DNA of 32,436 bases from Lachnospiraceae bacterium. Lineage in GTDB: Bacteria > Bacillota > Clostridia > Lachnospirales > Lachnospiraceae. Under the pieces are notes generated by a model, which was not told the DNA's origin, ran no database searches, and was given only the letters and a program-made list of their open reading frames with translations. Location: assembly GCA_024693925.1 (NCBI GenBank), contig JAILKH010000126.1:1-32436 (forward strand), written 5' to 3'. Below, in pieces: positions 16,342 through 26,012 of the stretch; positions within the stretch are counted from its first letter, which is position 1; the number at the start of each line of letters is the position of its first letter. Position numbers and translations under genes: made by a program.

Positions 16342-18474
16342 GTGAAGAGCCGTTTTCGTACTATAGATGTTAAAAGTCTTCAGCGGGCAATGATTGTTAT
16401 AGCCGGAATTATGTTAAATGTGATCATTGCCTTTATTTCTTATTATATCCGTCTTCCAATTTATCTTGATACTATAGGAACAGTGGCGGTAACGGCTGTT
16501 GGAGGTGTTTTTCCGGGTATTTTTACTGCAGTTTTCACGAATACGATATGTGGTATATTTAATCCTGCGGCCATATATTTTTCGTTTATAAATGCGATAA
16601 TTGCTATACTTACCGCCGGGTTTGTGAAAAAAGGAATCTATAAAAAGATCATTTCGTTAATAATATTTATAATAATGCTTGGAGTGGGAAGCGGAATTAT
16701 TTCCGCTTTGATTCAGTGGTTTGTATTGGATGGTCCTCAATATCTTACGATTACCGATACCGTGAAGGCACTTTCGGAAAGAACAGGTCTTGCGGAATTG
16801 GTAATTTTTATTTTTTTAAATATTCTGTTAAATATAATAGATAAAGCTATTGCGGTTATATTTGGGTTTCTTATTATGAGGCTCATTCCGGATAGGGTGA
16901 TAACTTCAATAAAGAATAGCGGGTGGAGACAGAATCCTCTTACCGAAGAAGAAATGGAGGAAGTTAAAGAAAGAGGAAAACTTGTGCGTCACTCTGTGCG
17001 TACCAGAATATTCACGATACTGGTAGGTATATCCCTGTCTATGGTAATTGTTATGGGATGGATCGGAATCAGTCTTTATTACGATAATGCAAAGGCGGAG
17101 AAGACGGAAATTGCTCAAAATGCGGTAAAGTTTGCGGCTGATATAATAGATCCCGGTAAGATTGATGAATATTTAAAGGATGGAGAGAAGGTACCGGGAT
17201 ATAGGGAAACGGAGGATATGTTATATAAGATCCGTGAGAATGCACATGGCGTAGAATATATGTATGTTGTAAAGGTAGAAGAGGATGGATGTTATTTTAT
17301 TTTTGATCTTGCAACACAAGATGTTGCGCCTCATAAAAACGGGGATAAGGTGGCAATCGAAAAAGCTTTCGAACCGTATTTGTCTGCTTTACTTGACGGA
17401 GAAGAGATAGCACCTATTGAATCGGATGATATTTCGGGATGGGTACTTACGGTATACCGGCCGGTATATAATGACAGAGGAAGTTGTGTCTGTTATGTAG
17501 GAGCGGATATTTCGCTTAAGTATATGGCGGATTATATGGAGAATTTTATCATAAAGGTTATTCTGATAATAGTTGGTTTCTTTATTTTGATCCTGTCATA
17601 TGGTTTATGGGTTTCGGGAATATATCTTGTTTATCCTCTTAATACGATAGCTGAGTGTGTGGAGGGTTTTATTAAAGCCGGTGATGATCAAAAAACACTG
17701 GACATGAATGTTAAAAGGATAAGGAAATTAAATATTTATACAAATGATGAGACTCAGATACTATATAATTCAATATGTGAAATGGCCCTTAATATGGCAG
17801 AACAGATGCGGGGTATAAGGCATTTTGCGGATTCAACTTCAAAAATGCAAAACGGTCTTATAGTTACCATGGCAGATCTGGTTGAAAACAGAGATTCAGA
17901 TACCGGAGCACATATTCAAAAAACAGCGGCATATGTAAAGATAATAGTGGAGGGACTAAAAAGAAAAGGTTATTATGCGGAGAAGATCACTCCTAAATTT
18001 ATGTCGGATGTGGTTATGTCGGCTCCTCTTCATGATATAGGAAAGATCAATATACCGGATGCTGTTTTAAATAAACCGGGTAAGCTTACTGAAGAGGAAT
18101 ACGAAATTATGAAAACTCATGCCAAAGCCGGTAAGGAGATTATGGAGAAGGCTATCAGTACGGTAAACGGAGAAAATTACCTTAAAGAGGCCAGAAATAT
18201 GGCTGCATACCATCATGAAAGATGGGACGGAAAGGGATATCCGGAAGGTTTGCACGGACAGGTTATTCCTTTATCTGCCCGTATAATGTCGGTTGCGGAC
18301 GTTTTTGATGCACTTGCATCTCCAAGAGTATATAAACCGGCCTTTCCCTTAGAAAAGGCATTAAAGATAATAGAAGAGGGTGCCGGAACACAATTTGATC
18401 CTAAATGTGTAGAAGTTTTTATGGAAAATCTCGATGAAGTTAAAGTCGTTTTGAAGAAATATCAGGAATCCTGA
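16342..18474 (+). CDS. HD-GYP c-di-GMP phosphodiesterase with ECF-S-like membrane sensor, Cache-like domain and HAMP
   Basis: This is a 710-residue protein starting at GTG with CGGAGGT upstream. Residues about 14-195 form five or six membrane helices. The stretch IYLDTIGTVAVTAVGG resembles the first helices of ECF transporter S components, here presumably reused as a ligand sensor. A helix at 222-244, an extracytoplasmic Cache-like region at about 245-395, a helix at 400-425 and a HAMP-like linker follow. The HD-GYP domain (about 505-705) is complete: His564-Asp565 (HDIGK), His593 (KTH), HHERWDGKGYPEG from His624, and Asp653 (SVADVF). The expected activity is hydrolysis of c-di-GMP to pGpG or GMP. 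It is the first gene of a long codirectional run of signalling genes. Confidence 0.88.
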   Translation: MKSRFRTIDVKSLQRAMIVIAGIMLNVIIAFISYYIRLPIYLDTIGTVAVTAVGGVFPGIFTAVFTNTICGIFNPAAIYFSFINAIIAILTAGFVKKGIYKKIISLIIFIIMLGVGSGIISALIQWFVLDGPQYLTITDTVKALSERTGLAELVIFIFLNILLNIIDKAIAVIFGFLIMRLIPDRVITSIKNSGWRQNPLTEEEMEEVKERGKLVRHSVRTRIFTILVGISLSMVIVMGWIGISLYYDNAKAEKTEIAQNAVKFAADIIDPGKIDEYLKDGEKVPGYRETEDMLYKIRENAHGVEYMYVVKVEEDGCYFIFDLATQDVAPHKNGDKVAIEKAFEPYLSALLDGEEIAPIESDDISGWVLTVYRPVYNDRGSCVCYVGADISLKYMADYMENFIIKVILIIVGFFILILSYGLWVSGIYLVYPLNTIAECVEGFIKAGDDQKTLDMNVKRIRKLNIYTNDETQILYNSICEMALNMAEQMRGIRHFADSTSKMQNGLIVTMADLVENRDSDTGAHIQKTAAYVKIIVEGLKRKGYYAEKITPKFMSDVVMSAPLHDIGKINIPDAVLNKPGKLTEEEYEIMKTHAKAGKEIMEKAISTVNGENYLKEARNMAAYHHERWDGKGYPEGLHGQVIPLSARIMSVADVFDALASPRVYKPAFPLEKALKIIEEGAGTQFDPKCVEVFMENLDEVKVVLKKYQES

Positions 18475-18529
18475 TCGTGAAAAATGATAATATAAGGGTA
18501 AATCTGCAATTATGGATTTTATCTCCTAT

Positions 18530-18535
18530 GGAGGT
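18530..18535 (+). promoter_or_regulatory. ribosome binding site deciding the kinase start
   Basis: GGAGGT lies 9 nt before GTG 18545, from which a lysine-rich signal peptide begins. The longer frame from ATG 18512 places this site inside the coding region and puts 11 residues in front of the signal peptide, so 18545 is preferred. Confidence 0.7.
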
Positions 18536-18544
18536 GGCAGAATC

Positions 18545-21500
18545 GTGAAAAAAAGGGCAATATTGGCAGCCTGTATATTTGCTTTAACAACATTATTTGT
18601 ATTTGATAATAAGATAAGTGCAAACAATGAAAAGTCAAATGAAACAGAAACAGCTAAAGAGGAGATTGAAGAAAAAAACGGTGGCGGTTATGCCGCAAGC
18701 GGACAGCTAAAAGGAGTTGGCTATTCATCGAAGGTGTATGATGCTACCAATGGATTACCTACTTCCGATGCAAACTATATATTGTCGGCAGAGGATGGTT
18801 ATCTGTGGATCGGTGGATACGGAGGAATTCTTAAATATGACGGATCTGTGTTTGAAAGACTGGATTCAAAGGATGGGTTGACCAGTGGCAGAGGGTTGTT
18901 TGAGGATAGTAAACACAGAATATGGGTAGCAACAAATGATAATGGTGTTGTTATCATAGATAACGATAAAAGAACTCATATCACCTGTAAAGACGGATTG
19001 CCCTCTTCATCTATAAGAATATTTGCAGAAGATAAAAAAGAAAATATTTATGTCGGTACTACTGCCGGGGTGGCAATTATTGACCGGGATATGAAGGTGA
19101 GAACGGTTGATGATAAACGTATCAATAATGAAAGAGTTCTGAGACTTGAAAGTGATGAAGCAGGTATTATATACGGACATACAAAAAGCGGAAATATCTT
19201 TAAAATTGAAAATGGTGATCTGACGGAGTTCTATAATCATGAAGATTTGGGAGCTAAAGAGATAACTACAATTATGAAGGATCCCAAAGAACCTGATATG
19301 TTTTATATGGGAGTAAGTCCCAATAAAGTGTATCATGGTAAATTCGGTGATAAAATCACCAATATGAAAGAGTATACGGCAACTTCATATAGTGATATAC
19401 ATTGGATGGAATATTTGTGTGACAGACTTTGGGTATCTTCAAATACTGAGGTCGGTTATTTTGATAGGGAGGGGATATTTCATATATTGGATAATATACC
19501 TATGAAGGATTCCATAGAGATGTTGACCTGTGATTATCAGGGGAATCTGTGGCTGGCTTCTTCAAGACAGGGTATTATGAAGATCGTAACCAATAATTTT
19601 CAGGATCTGTCAGCAATGGCAGGAATGGAAGAGGAAGTGGTTAATACCACTTGTATGTATAATGACCGGTTATATATTGGTACGGATAAAGGTATAAGGA
19701 TAATAGATAAAAAGTATAATGTTATCGAAGATGATCTTACCGAACATATAGGGGATGTCAGGGTGAGATGTATCAAAAAAGATACAGAAAATAATCTGTG
19801 GATTTCCACCTTTGATGATGATCTGGGGCTTGTATTTTTAGGTAATGACGGTATTGTAAAGGATTATACAAAGGAACAGGGATTGCCGGGAAACGGGGTA
19901 AGATGTGTTGATTTTACGGAGGATGGTTCGGTACTGGTAGCAACCAATGAGGGACTTGCAATAATAAAAGACGGACAGGTGATCAGTTCAAAGGGTGCTG
20001 ATGAGATTATAACCAATACGGTTTTTCTTACCATATTACAGGGTTATGATGGGAAAATATATGTGGGTACCGATGGGGATGGTATATATATATTTGATGG
20101 GGATAAAGTAGAAAAGATAGGAACGGAGGATGGCTTAACATCGGATGTTATCCTTAGGATAAAAAAGGATGAAATAAATGATCTTTATTGGATAATCACC
20201 TCAAATTCAGTAGAGTATATGAAGGATGGAAGGATTACCAATGTATCTTCCTTTCCATATAATAATAATTTCGATATTTACAGTGATAATAATGATAATC
20301 AATGGATATTATCTTCAAGAGGTATTTATTGTGTAAAAACAAAGGATATGCTTGAGGATAAAATTGAAGAGTATAGATTGTATACACTTGCAAACGGATT
20401 AACAAGTATGCCTATAGTTCATGCATATAATGAAATGGATGATCAGGGAACTCTTTATATTTCCGGTATGAAGGGTGTTACTAAGGTAAATCTGAACAGG
20501 TTTTTTGAGGAGATTTCAACTGTTTATACAGGTGTAAGATCAATTACTGTAGATGATGAGGAGATAAATGCGGATGATAATGGTGTATATACCATACCTT
20601 CCACAGATGGGCGTATTCAAATTACACCGTTAGTTATTAATTATTCAATGTCAGATCCGCTGGTACATGTATCTTTACATGGAAGTGATGATGACGGAAT
20701 AACGGCTTTAAAGAGTGAATTGGGATCTCTGGAATTTACGGGTCTGGAATACGGAAATTATAAGCTTCACGTTCAAATATTGGATAATTACTCACATGAA
20801 GTGATTCAGGAGAATGTTATTAAGATAGTAAAAAAGCCCAGATTATATGAACTTTTAATAATAAAAATATTATTGTTTGCTTTACTTGCTTTACTTGGTG
20901 GACTGATAGTCTGGAGGATAATGACGGGAACAGTTATAAGAAGGCAGTATGTTGAGATACAGCAGGCGAAGGATGAGGCGGAACGGGCTAGCTTGGCAAA
21001 AACAAGATTCCTGGCCAATATGTCTCATGAGATAAGGACTCCTATAAATACAATAATGGGAATGGATGAAATGATCCTTAGAGAAAATACCGAGGGAGTA
21101 CCCAAACCATATTTCATTTCAATTGTAAATTATGCTTTGGATATAATGAGTGCGTCCGAATCCTTGCTGGGGCTTATAAATGACCTGTTGGATATGTCAA
21201 AAATAGAATCCGGTAAAATGCATCTTGTAGAACAGGAGTATGATACGGATAAATTACTCAGGTCTATTGTAACAATGATAAGAGTACGAAGTACTCAGAA
21301 AAATCTTACTTTTGAAGTTGATGTGGATCCTAAGCTTCCAAAGCGGCTTTACGGAGATAATGGGAAAATAAAGCAGATCATTATCAATCTGCTTACAAAT
21401 GCGGTTAAGTACACGGAAAGCGGTGGCTGTCTGTTTTCGGTTAGTGTAGAGGGAAGGGATAACGATAACTGCAATATAAGATTTACTGTCAGGGATTCGG

Positions 21501-22780
21501 GAATAGGGATCAAGCCTGAGGATATGGACAAACTTTTTAATGCATATGAGAGGCTTGACGAAGAAAAAAACAGCGGTATTCAGGGAACCGGACTCGGTTT
21601 GGATATTTCCAGGCGATTTGCGGAGCTTATGAATGGCAAGTTGTGGTGCGAAAGTGTTTATGGTGATGGTTCAAGCTTTATTCTTACCTGTTCCCAGAAA
21701 ATTGTGGATGAGACTGGTATAGGTGTTTTTAGTGAGATCAAAGAAGATGTTGATAAAGGTCCTTATGTACCGCAATTTATAGCACCGGATGCAGATATTC
21801 TCGTGGTGGATGATAATCCTATGAATCTTACGGTTATAAAGGGATTGCTCAAGCCTACAAAGGTATTTGTAACAACAGCTGAGAGTGGGCAGGAATGTCT
21901 TGAAAAGATAAAATACAGTAGTTTTGATGTTGTGCTCCTGGATCATATGATGCCGGAAATGGATGGAGTTGAAACTGTGGCAAAAATAAGAGAGACACAT
22001 CCGGATCTTCCTGTATATGTTCTTACCGCCAATGTTGTTGAAGGAGGAGAAGAGTTTTATAAAGAAAAGGGATTTAATGGTTATCTTACAAAACCTATTG
22101 ACAGTGTCGTCCTTGAAAAAACTATTATGAAACATTTGCCAAAAGAGATAATGATGACGGCTGTAGGGGGGGACATAATAAATGAACCCAAAGAACTTCC
22201 GGAAGAATTAAAGTGGGTAAAGGATGTTGAAGGAATAAACACAGAGGATGGTATAAAAGCTTCGGGAGGAGTAAATAATTATATTCACAGTCTCGAAGTA
22301 TATTTGGATACAATAGATGATCTTTCCAAGGTTATAGAGGATTCTTATAAAGCGGAAAATTTCAAGCTTTATACCATAAAGGTTCATGCACTTAAGACTT
22401 CAGCCAGGATAGTGGGTGCAAATGAGCTGTCAAAGTATGCGGAGAGATTGGAAGAAGCCGGTAAAAATAATGAAATTGATTATATCCGAAAAAATAATGA
22501 TAAATTTCTTAAGGATTACAGGATATATAAAGAAAGACTGGCTTTATTGCATGGTAAAAATGAAAAGGAAAAAGCTCCAATAAGTAAAGATGAGCTTGAG
22601 GAAGCTTATGAGGCACTTAAGGAGATCATTCCTCAAATGGATTATGATTCCGTGGAGATGATCCTTGAGCAGCTTAGTGAATACAGTCTTCCGAAGGAAG
22701 ACCAGGAGAAGATTTCGGAGATCGGTAAATATCTTAAGATACTTGATTGGGATAGTATGGAAAAATTGATTCAGAGTTGA
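18545..22780 (+). CDS. beta-propeller hybrid histidine kinase with receiver and HPt domains
   Basis: This protein has about 1411 residues. An N-terminal signal peptide or anchor (VKKRAILAACIFALTTLFVF) leads to a periplasmic Reg_prop beta-propeller, with many blades carrying motifs like NGLPTSDANYI and GYLWIGGYGGILKYDG. A Y_Y_Y-like domain (about 660-760) and one membrane helix (about 766-789) follow. The cytosolic part has HisKA with phospho-acceptor His828 (MSHEIRTPINTIMG), a HATPase with INLLTNAVKYTE and GTGLGLDISRRF, a receiver with Asp1133 (LLDHMMPEMDG), and an HPt with His1281 (VHALKTSARIVGA). The sensor half resembles Bacteroidetes hybrid two-component systems, but an HPt replaces the AraC output, so it should pass phosphate to a separate receiver. 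The next gene is the obvious candidate. Confidence 0.9.
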   Translation: MKKRAILAACIFALTTLFVFDNKISANNEKSNETETAKEEIEEKNGGGYAASGQLKGVGYSSKVYDATNGLPTSDANYILSAEDGYLWIGGYGGILKYDGSVFERLDSKDGLTSGRGLFEDSKHRIWVATNDNGVVIIDNDKRTHITCKDGLPSSSIRIFAEDKKENIYVGTTAGVAIIDRDMKVRTVDDKRINNERVLRLESDEAGIIYGHTKSGNIFKIENGDLTEFYNHEDLGAKEITTIMKDPKEPDMFYMGVSPNKVYHGKFGDKITNMKEYTATSYSDIHWMEYLCDRLWVSSNTEVGYFDREGIFHILDNIPMKDSIEMLTCDYQGNLWLASSRQGIMKIVTNNFQDLSAMAGMEEEVVNTTCMYNDRLYIGTDKGIRIIDKKYNVIEDDLTEHIGDVRVRCIKKDTENNLWISTFDDDLGLVFLGNDGIVKDYTKEQGLPGNGVRCVDFTEDGSVLVATNEGLAIIKDGQVISSKGADEIITNTVFLTILQGYDGKIYVGTDGDGIYIFDGDKVEKIGTEDGLTSDVILRIKKDEINDLYWIITSNSVEYMKDGRITNVSSFPYNNNFDIYSDNNDNQWILSSRGIYCVKTKDMLEDKIEEYRLYTLANGLTSMPIVHAYNEMDDQGTLYISGMKGVTKVNLNRFFEEISTVYTGVRSITVDDEEINADDNGVYTIPSTDGRIQITPLVINYSMSDPLVHVSLHGSDDDGITALKSELGSLEFTGLEYGNYKLHVQILDNYSHEVIQENVIKIVKKPRLYELLIIKILLFALLALLGGLIVWRIMTGTVIRRQYVEIQQAKDEAERASLAKTRFLANMSHEIRTPINTIMGMDEMILRENTEGVPKPYFISIVNYALDIMSASESLLGLINDLLDMSKIESGKMHLVEQEYDTDKLLRSIVTMIRVRSTQKNLTFEVDVDPKLPKRLYGDNGKIKQIIINLLTNAVKYTESGGCLFSVSVEGRDNDNCNIRFTVRDSGIGIKPEDMDKLFNAYERLDEEKNSGIQGTGLGLDISRRFAELMNGKLWCESVYGDGSSFILTCSQKIVDETGIGVFSEIKEDVDKGPYVPQFIAPDADILVVDDNPMNLTVIKGLLKPTKVFVTTAESGQECLEKIKYSSFDVVLLDHMMPEMDGVETVAKIRETHPDLPVYVLTANVVEGGEEFYKEKGFNGYLTKPIDSVVLEKTIMKHLPKEIMMTAVGGDIINEPKELPEELKWVKDVEGINTEDGIKASGGVNNYIHSLEVYLDTIDDLSKVIEDSYKAENFKLYTIKVHALKTSARIVGANELSKYAERLEEAGKNNEIDYIRKNNDKFLKDYRIYKERLALLHGKNEKEKAPISKDELEEAYEALKEIIPQMDYDSVEMILEQLSEYSLPKEDQEKISEIGKYLKILDWDSMEKLIQS

Positions 22781-22793
22781 ACGGTGAGGTAAT

Positions 22794-23552
22794 ATGGTAA
22801 AAAATCATGTGATGATAATAGGAGAAAAGGAATCCTTTCTTACCAGAGTGTTGATAAAAAAGCTGGCTGATAATAATATTGATGGCAGTTTTGTTTATTA
22901 TGATATTGATGATATAAACCGCAAATGGGAAGGGACTACTCTTATAACCGTTTATATGGATGAGGATGTGCGCCCCAAAGAGAATGTTTTGCATTTTCTG
23001 ACGGATAAGATGGTTGAAGACGGGCTTGAAATGATAGTGGTTGGTTCTGAAGAGGATATTGGATATATTAATTCTCATGTTCCCAAGGAGTTATTATATA
23101 AAACCTTTATACGCCCTCTTAATAATGAAAGTTATGTTAATACGGTCACAGAGATGTTTCATAAGGCTGAATCGGGAGAATTTAAAAAAAGAATCCTGAT
23201 AGTTGACGATGATCCCAATTATCTGGGATTGGTCAGAGAATGGCTTAAGAGCAGTTATAAGGTATCTATGGCAAATTCGGGATTGCAGGCAATAAAGTGG
23301 CTAGGTAAGAATAAGGCGGACCTTATTTTATTGGATTATGAAATGCCTATAACCAGTGGTCCCAAGGTGCTTGAAATGTTAAGAAGTGATGAAGATACAA
23401 GATCAATTCCCGTTATCTTTCTTACGGGTAAGGGTGATAAGGAAAGTGTAATGGCGGTGGTGGAATTAAAACCGCAGGGATATTTTCTTAAAACTATAGA
23501 AAGAGAAGATCTTTTGGAAAAACTTAAGGAATTTTTTATTTTGCATAATTAA
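22794..23552 (+). CDS. response regulator with degenerate and canonical receiver domains
   Basis: This is a 252-residue protein. The C-terminal half (about 132-250) is a standard receiver: ILIVDDDPNYLGLV acidic pocket, phospho-acceptor Asp181 (LILLDYEMP), Thr in FLTGKGD, and a Lys in YFLKTI. The N-terminal half (about 5-115) has the same strand-helix pattern but lacks the acidic pair (VMIIGEKESF) and ends in KTFIRPL where K-P is expected, so I read it as a pseudo-receiver. No DNA-binding or enzymatic output is present. It lies 13 nt after the kinase gene with its own GTGAGG-type site. It could be the phosphate acceptor from the HPt domain and act by protein contact. Confidence 0.82.
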   Translation: MVKNHVMIIGEKESFLTRVLIKKLADNNIDGSFVYYDIDDINRKWEGTTLITVYMDEDVRPKENVLHFLTDKMVEDGLEMIVVGSEEDIGYINSHVPKELLYKTFIRPLNNESYVNTVTEMFHKAESGEFKKRILIVDDDPNYLGLVREWLKSSYKVSMANSGLQAIKWLGKNKADLILLDYEMPITSGPKVLEMLRSDEDTRSIPVIFLTGKGDKESVMAVVELKPQGYFLKTIEREDLLEKLKEFFILHN

Positions 23553-23596
23553 AGCAAAAGACGTATAAAAAGCAGAAATTCAAGAGGACATATTAA

Positions 23597-25990
23597 ATGA
23601 AGCAATTTATAATGAATCATCAATTAAACCTAATGATGATGTTAAGCGGGATATGTGGCGTAATAATAGTATTGTTGATATTCACAAGGGCAATTACCTC
23701 AAAACGGAAAAAAGTTTTGATCGGGATGGAAATGACAGCTATGTTGCTGGTTACCTTTGACCGGCTTGCTTATATTTACGCGGGAGATGTAAGCAGTATA
23801 GGTTATGTAATGGTAAGGGTAAGTAATTTTATTGTGTTTTTCCTGACTTCCGAGGTGGTATTTGTTTTTAATCAATATCTTATAGATCTGCTTACGGATG
23901 AGGGGAAGATGCAGATAATCCCAAGACGATTAAAGATAGTTAATATTATGTCCTGTATAGGAATGTTTCTGGTTGTAGTATCACAGTTTACCGATCTGTT
24001 TTATTATTTTGATGAATATAATAATTATCATAGAGCACCGGGATTTGTGATCTGTTATATTATTCCCATATTAGGTCCGATCATTCAATATTCCGTTATA
24101 AGAAGCTATAGTAAATTAATACGACATTATATATACATATCACTTGTTTTATTTTTGATATTACCCATTATTGCTTCTATAATCCAATTAGTTGCTTACG
24201 GATTGTCTCTTACCAATAATACCATAGTTCTGGTGGCAGTATTTCTGTATATATTTGCATATCTGGATATCAATGAAGCCATTGATAAAGCCCGTAAGGT
24301 GGAGCTTGAATATCTTGAGGATGAAAGAAAAAAAATATACAGATTGTTTGATCAGACAGTTAAAGCTTTTGTAAATGCGCAGGATGCCAGAAATATAGTT
24401 ACTCAGGGGCATTCATCAAGGGTTGCGGAATATTCGAGAATGCTGGCAACGCAGGCAGGGAAAAACGAAAAAGAGTGCATGGATATTTATTATGCCGCAC
24501 TTGTACATGATGTTGGAAAGGTATGGATTCCGGATAATATTATCAGGGATGAAGATAACTTAACTGAAGAAGAGATGGAAAAGCTTAAACAAAAGCCGGT
24601 AATAGGCAGTCAGATATTGTCGGGGATAAGTGATTATCCGAATATCGGTTTGGGAGCTCATTATTATTGTGAAAGATATGATGGAAAAGGATATCCGGAA
24701 GGGCTTAAGGGAGAAGATATTCCCGAAGTTGCAAGGATAATCGCTGTTGCAAATGCTTATGATGAAATGACATCCGAGTATAATCCGGAAGGATCAATGC
24801 CCGCACCTCTTGTCAGGGAAGTATTTGTTAAGGAATTGGGTATGAGCTATGATCCCAATTATACTAATATTATGTTGAAAATAATGGATATGAAAGCAAA
24901 TGAAGAAGCCAGGATTCAGAGGTCGGAAGTAGATACGGTATGGGAAAACGAGATATATTGCTCGGATTACAGAGAACGTGTATCGTCAGGAATTCCTATT
25001 ACAAATAATCTTACAAGGGTTCATTTAATGTTCAGACCGGAAATTGAGAAGGAAGGTAATTTTTCTTTTCCTTCACTGATTCTGTTTGATTCCTATGACG
25101 GAAGAGTACACAGCAGTGCCAAAGCCATAAAGAGATTCAGATATAAGGAATTTGGGGAAATATGGTTTGATGGTCACATAATTTCAACGGCTGCCAGGAA
25201 TATGGAAGCGGAGGTTAAAGATAATCCGGAGTATACAGAGCTTTATGAAGATGATTTGGACGATGGTGTAAATAGATATGAGATCATTATGGGAAAATAT
25301 GAAGATCATCTTAAGCTGATAATAAAAGGAGAAAAAATAGTTGAAATAACAGTAGCTCTGCCCAACAGATCGTCCTATGCATATATAGGAATTACAGGGG
25401 AGCATTGCCACTTATATAATATTGTTGTAGAGAAAAAGGATAAGCAGGTTGCAAAGGGCGATATTAAGAGAATAGCCGATCAAATAAGTTATATAGACAG
25501 AATGGAGAGTGATATACCGAATCTTCAGATCGATGGTACCAGATCTGCTGCCACGGATGGTATATTGGTAAAGGATGGGCTTAAGCTTCTGTTCCATACT
25601 ATGAGTCTGCCTTCGGCTAATCTTGTATGGCATTGTCCTTATATAATTTTGTTTGATTCCGCTGATAGAAAGGTTTTTGGTCAAAATTATAAGGAATATG
25701 CTTTTGTAAAACTGAATGGTGAAAGTAATGAGGTTTACGATCATTCAAATAATCTGTGCATGATCGAGAAAAAAGAAGATTTTGAAGACTGGGAAGCTTG
25801 GGACAGTAAGAATAAGAAGGGCTATGAATGTATGATCACCTTTTTTAAAATGGGAAATAAGATAACGATGATAACTGAAAATGCGGGAATATCCATAGAA
25901 AATGTAACAACGATCAAGGATGGAAATAAAAATATATATGTTTCTTTATCCGGAGATCAGTGTGCTCTTACGGATATAAGAATATTATAA
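23597..25990 (+). CDS. membrane HD-GYP-like protein with lost metal ligands and duplicated C-terminal domain
   Basis: This is a 797-residue protein. Seven membrane helices fill residues about 10-225, like MASE-type sensors. A linker helix leads to an HD-GYP domain (about 255-440). The HD pair is kept (His304-Asp305 in VHDVGK), as is the GYP motif (ERYDGKGYPEG). The middle His of KTH is Lys333, the HH of HHE is Tyr-Cys (HYYCERYDG), and the Asp of VAD is Asn386 (AVANAYDEM). Three metal-site positions are thus changed and catalysis is doubtful. Residues about 450-797 form two copies of a beta-rich domain, each ending in a similar stretch (YIGITGEHCHLYNI and YVSLSGDQCALTDI). I do not recognise that domain; a jelly-roll fold is possible. 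It could be a c-di-GMP receptor rather than an enzyme. Confidence 0.82.
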   Translation: MKQFIMNHQLNLMMMLSGICGVIIVLLIFTRAITSKRKKVLIGMEMTAMLLVTFDRLAYIYAGDVSSIGYVMVRVSNFIVFFLTSEVVFVFNQYLIDLLTDEGKMQIIPRRLKIVNIMSCIGMFLVVVSQFTDLFYYFDEYNNYHRAPGFVICYIIPILGPIIQYSVIRSYSKLIRHYIYISLVLFLILPIIASIIQLVAYGLSLTNNTIVLVAVFLYIFAYLDINEAIDKARKVELEYLEDERKKIYRLFDQTVKAFVNAQDARNIVTQGHSSRVAEYSRMLATQAGKNEKECMDIYYAALVHDVGKVWIPDNIIRDEDNLTEEEMEKLKQKPVIGSQILSGISDYPNIGLGAHYYCERYDGKGYPEGLKGEDIPEVARIIAVANAYDEMTSEYNPEGSMPAPLVREVFVKELGMSYDPNYTNIMLKIMDMKANEEARIQRSEVDTVWENEIYCSDYRERVSSGIPITNNLTRVHLMFRPEIEKEGNFSFPSLILFDSYDGRVHSSAKAIKRFRYKEFGEIWFDGHIISTAARNMEAEVKDNPEYTELYEDDLDDGVNRYEIIMGKYEDHLKLIIKGEKIVEITVALPNRSSYAYIGITGEHCHLYNIVVEKKDKQVAKGDIKRIADQISYIDRMESDIPNLQIDGTRSAATDGILVKDGLKLLFHTMSLPSANLVWHCPYIILFDSADRKVFGQNYKEYAFVKLNGESNEVYDHSNNLCMIEKKEDFEDWEAWDSKNKKGYECMITFFKMGNKITMITENAGISIENVTTIKDGNKNIYVSLSGDQCALTDIRIL

Positions 25991-26012
25991 AACGGAAAAC
26001 AGGTGGATCATT

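Noticed and set aside
21671-22135. 154-residue minus-strand frame
   Set aside because: It is antisense to the receiver domain of the hybrid kinase; a shadow frame.
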